Shown here: in pieces, positions 60,825 to 64,000 of the stretch
Numbering within the stretch: position 1 is the stretch's first letter
How the letters are laid out: every line of letters begins with the position of its first letter
DNA from: Nicotiana tabacum
Taxonomy: Eukaryota > Streptophyta > Magnoliopsida > Solanales > Solanaceae
Reading direction: 5' to 3'
NCBI RefSeq assembly: GCF_000715075.1
Contig: NC_134097.1
Location: 129,392,997-129,456,996 of the forward strand
DNA length: 64,000 nucleotides
Program-made: the position numbers and the translations under genes
Notes under the pieces: generated by a model
The model's input: only the letters and a program-made list of their open reading frames with translations
Told to the model about the DNA's origin: nothing
The model's database searches: none

Positions 60825-63294
60825 TCATTTCTCCCATTGGAACATTCGTCCTCGAATGCTGACTGATGTGCTTATTGTTATCATAACCTATAGTTTTTCC
60901 GAATACTTTAGTACTTTCCTTGCCATCTAAGCAACCGTTTTGTGAATAATTCCAAAGGTCAGGGCATCCTCCCCTCTAGGCCTCTTTCTCACGCTATGAC
61001 TTGTGGTCGTAATCCTTCCAACCTCGTAACTATTGCTACCTCCCTTCATGAAGCATGTATGATACTGACCTTGTAAGCCTGCCTATGCAACGTTTTTCTC
61101 CTTTTTCCTCCAGCTTTTAGGCAATCTCTAGGCCTTACTTTGTAAACATATACAGAGCTTAATAAGATGTCTCTCTAGGCATCTATATGCATACTGAAGT
61201 TTTTTGCTCGGTACTTTGTAGAACTTGCGAATATTGCTAAATCTTATTTCATAGACCTGATTATCCATTTGTATGACTTTACTGCATCTACGTAGGTCAC
61301 ACTATACCATAACTCTTACTTTGATTTATCGTTACTGAGGTCTGCAACCACCTCCAGGTTATTCTCGTTGCTTATCCTTAAGACTGATGGCCTAATCTCA
61401 TCTCATATTTTGTAACTTTTATATATCCCATGTTGATTCACCTCAATATTGATCTATAATCTACCACTAATAACTTGAAACTTCTTACGTAATCACTAGG
61501 GCTGATGTATCATCGAGGAACCTCTAAAATGATTAGACTGATCCACCAAGGGGCGATACCATGCTTCCATAATCGTATTTTATAGCATCCCAATGTGATT
61601 TACTTTACATGGATATTTTAATTCCATACAATTCATGAAATCCCCTTCGATTCATTACTCAATCGAAGGCCCAAACGTCATCCTTTATCTATCGCAATTA
61701 CACCTTTATTTCACTACTAGGGCAGCATTCCATTTCTTCTAAATGCTACTAGTCTTAAACTCCTTTGAGTTTATTCGAACTATACTGAGCTTTCTATAAC
61801 TTAGAGAAACCATCAGCTTTCTTATTTTCATGAGCTTAATCTCGAGGACTTATCCATTCTTATCTCTTCTTCACTCGCCCTTTCTTATCCTTAATCTTGT
61901 CTCCTTAAAGCCTTTTCACTTTACCATACTTTAGCTTGTAACCTATACATATCTATTTATACTAATCGCAACCTTCCTTCAGCTTGCTTACATCATATAT
62001 TTCCTTGTGTTATTTTGGAACACCAAGCGATACATCACATCGTCTCTAACTCTTCTTTACTCTCTTGAGTAGATCTCTCGGTACCTAAAAACCATAGGCT
62101 GGAAAATATGCCACTGATGACACTACTATTATCCTTGGATACTATATACCGATGCTTCTAGCTCTCTATCTGAAGTATGGATTATTCACAATCTTCTGCT
62201 TTTGAGTAACTCGTACGTTGTCCACCTTTACCTTACTTACCTTAAAGTCTCGCATCATATCTTCTATTTCTTTCATGACCTTTCTTCCACATAGGTATAA
62301 TTCACGCCCATAACTTGAACCTCTATTATAATACTTGCACCTCTGGTGCACATAACAATTCAGTGGGAGCTTCATATTGACTTCTTATGAGGCTGGTACC
62401 CTTCTAACTAGCTTTATCATAGGACCATTATAGAATATGGCTACTGTACTAACTCTCTTGTACCTACGATATTAAGAGTGATCTTGCAATGTTTTCAATC
62501 GCTATGTCCATAATTTTCTGGGTTCAATAATCAAACTCCTACTAACTCTCTTGTACCTACGATATTAAGAGTGATCCTACAATGTTCTCAATAATTATGT
62601 CCATAATTTTCTGGGTTCAATAATCAAACTCCCGATTTACTTAGTTGATGTAACTCTTTAGTTTTCTCTTTCTTCTGATCAGGCTTTATGTGGGCTTAAG
62701 CTATCTTCTGATCTGTGGCTCCTGGTATTAGTTATTACTTTAGCCTTTCTTGGGCGCTATGGAATATCCACGAAATAATATTCTAACAATTCAATCCTTT
62801 GTCTATGACCTAGGCACAATTCTTTCTTTTAACTTATATTGAAGTCTTTTATGGCTGTATGATTGTCAACATATATGTTGCATGGATAATACTCCGAAAT
62901 CTTAAGTGCGTTCATGACATAACTAACTCTGGATTACTGATCGAATAATTTCTTTCGTTTCTTATCAGCTTTCTTCAAACGTAAGCTATTACCTTTCCTG
63001 GTCTTTCTATCCCTTTGTTGCGTGCATACTTAGCTTATCTGAGTTCTCATGCATGCCGAAATTTTCGTGCAACTCACATGATCTTGAATATTACCTTTTG
63101 ATTTTTTTTCTTTTTTTTCTCTTCTTCCCTTTCATTAGCCTTGATAGGTGTCACTTCCTTATGGAGTGCCTATAGTGTTGTTGTGAGGCTGTTGTTACAA
63201 GACCATTTCCTCTTTATTTCACTGTGTTTATGTTGAAGCTTTCTTCCTTATTTTCCTTAACTAGTCTTTCGTTGTAGTATTTAGGGAGAACCCT
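60825..63294 (-). other. Interior of element E up to LTR F
   Basis: It begins with the purine tract (minus strand CCAATGGGAGAAATGA). No long ORF is present. A tandem duplication of about 90 bp lies at about 62452-62630 (ACTAACTCTCTTGTACCTAC twice, TCTGGGTTCAATAATCAAAC twice). The sequence follows A's interior in order up to TTAGGGAGAACCCT. Confidence 0.75.
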
Positions 63295-64000
63295 TGTGAC
63301 GACCCGACCGGTCATCTTAAGAATTAATCCCTTGATCCCCTATTAACTGATTTTCCCAAGTTTATTTCTGCTATTTCGATTTTTCGGGATGTTTGGTTTT
63401 AAGTTTCGGAGAGTTTTGGGACACTTAGTCCCTAAATGAGAGCTTAAGTGTTGGAAAGTTGACCGTAGTTGGAATAGTATGAAGATGGCCTCAGAATGGA
63501 AATCCGATGGTTCCGTTAGCTCCGTTGGGTGATTTTGGGGTTAGGAGCGTGTTCGCAGTGTGTTTTGGAGGTCCGTAGCTAATTTAGGCTTGGAATGTCG
63601 AAAGTTGAATTTTTGAAGTTTTCGGTCCGATAGTGAAATTTTGATCCGAGGGTCGGAATGGAATTCCGGAAGTTGGAGTAGCTCCGGAGTGTTGAATGTA
63701 ACGCATGTGCAAAATTTTAGGTCATTCGGAAGAGGTTTGATAACCTTTTGATTGAAAGTGTATTTTGAGAATTTTGGAGTTTTAGCTTGAATCCATGGTT
63801 AATTCGAGGTTCCGATGTTATTTTAGGTGTTCTAAGGATTTGGTACAAGTTTGGATAGTTGTTTGTGGCTTGTTGGTGCCTTTTGTTGAGGTCCCAGGGA
63901 CCTTAGGATGATTTCGAAAGGTTGACGGAAGGATTTTCGAAGTTGAGAGGTTGCAGGTTCAACTGGTATCTGTCATAACTGCATCTGCGGTTTGGGAACC
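63295..64000 (+). repeat. LTR F, plus orientation, runs off the window
   Basis: It starts TGTGACGACCCGACCGGTCA directly after AGGGAGAACCCT of E's interior. It is homologous to LTR D. The left 5 bases for a target duplication are ACCCT (63290-63294). Confidence 0.8.

Larger units (their letters stand above)
58696..64000 (-). mobile_element. Element E: Del/Tekay-like, non-coding interior, right end outside the window
   Basis: Its 3' LTR is 58696-60824 and its interior starts at 60825. The interior is cut at 63295 by LTR F. It is the same family as element A but more diverged, and its LTR lacks the 31-bp array. The left target base set would be CCGGG (58691-58695); the right partner is not visible. 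Confidence 0.82.

Overview
This is plant nuclear DNA, most likely from a Solanaceae (Nicotiana-like) genome. The evidence is intron-rich genes with plant-type splice sites, minus-strand copies of the tRNA-derived TS SINE typical of tobacco and relatives, RTE-type LINE tails with the (ACA)n signature common in Solanaceae, Stowaway and hAT-like MITEs, and deep nests of Ty3/gypsy LTR elements. There are no bacterial operons, CRISPR arrays, RNA genes or viral genomes. I found no undescribed biological system. The value lies in two host genes that can be resolved exon by exon and in a repeat history that can be read in order.

Region 1 (1-22.6 kb) is genic, with both genes on the minus strand. Positions 71-5154 hold nine coding exons of tyrosylprotein sulfotransferase (TPST); its 3' end runs off the left edge and its leader lies near 6.9 kb behind an intron full of G-rich tandem repeats. 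Positions 11713-21738 hold a complete 21-exon EDR2-like gene (PH, START and DUF1336 domains, 730 residues by my splicing). The joined reading frame stays open across every junction, including one GC-AG intron. Small elements sit between and inside the genes: a Helitron-like terminus, three Stowaway MITEs or remnants, a hAT-like MITE inside a TS SINE, two 5'-truncated RTE LINEs, another tRNA-type SINE with a long target duplication, and a long-TIR MITE.

Region 2 (22.7-40.07 kb) is a degenerate Tat-lineage Ty3/gypsy element on the plus strand: LTR, gag, protease, RT, RNase H, a second (archaeal-type) RNase H, integrase, then an antisense coiled-coil ORF. Its RT has lost catalytic residues. A complete but non-autonomous Athila-like element (29998-37070, minus strand, gag and protease only) is inserted into it.

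Region 3 (40.07-64 kb) contains no host gene that I can find. It is a stack of Del/Tekay-like LTR elements with initiator-Met-type primer sites. An outer LTR (C) is split by element B, whose left LTR is split by element A. B's right LTR preserves the empty target site of A. Further right a plus-strand LTR (D) is cut by element E, whose internal region is cut by LTR F; D, E and F are open at the window edge. The internal regions of A, B and E share sequence yet have no long ORF, which fits a non-autonomous (LARD-like) family.

Limits: exon boundaries come from reading splice motifs and frame by eye. Family names rest on recognised motifs, not on database searches.
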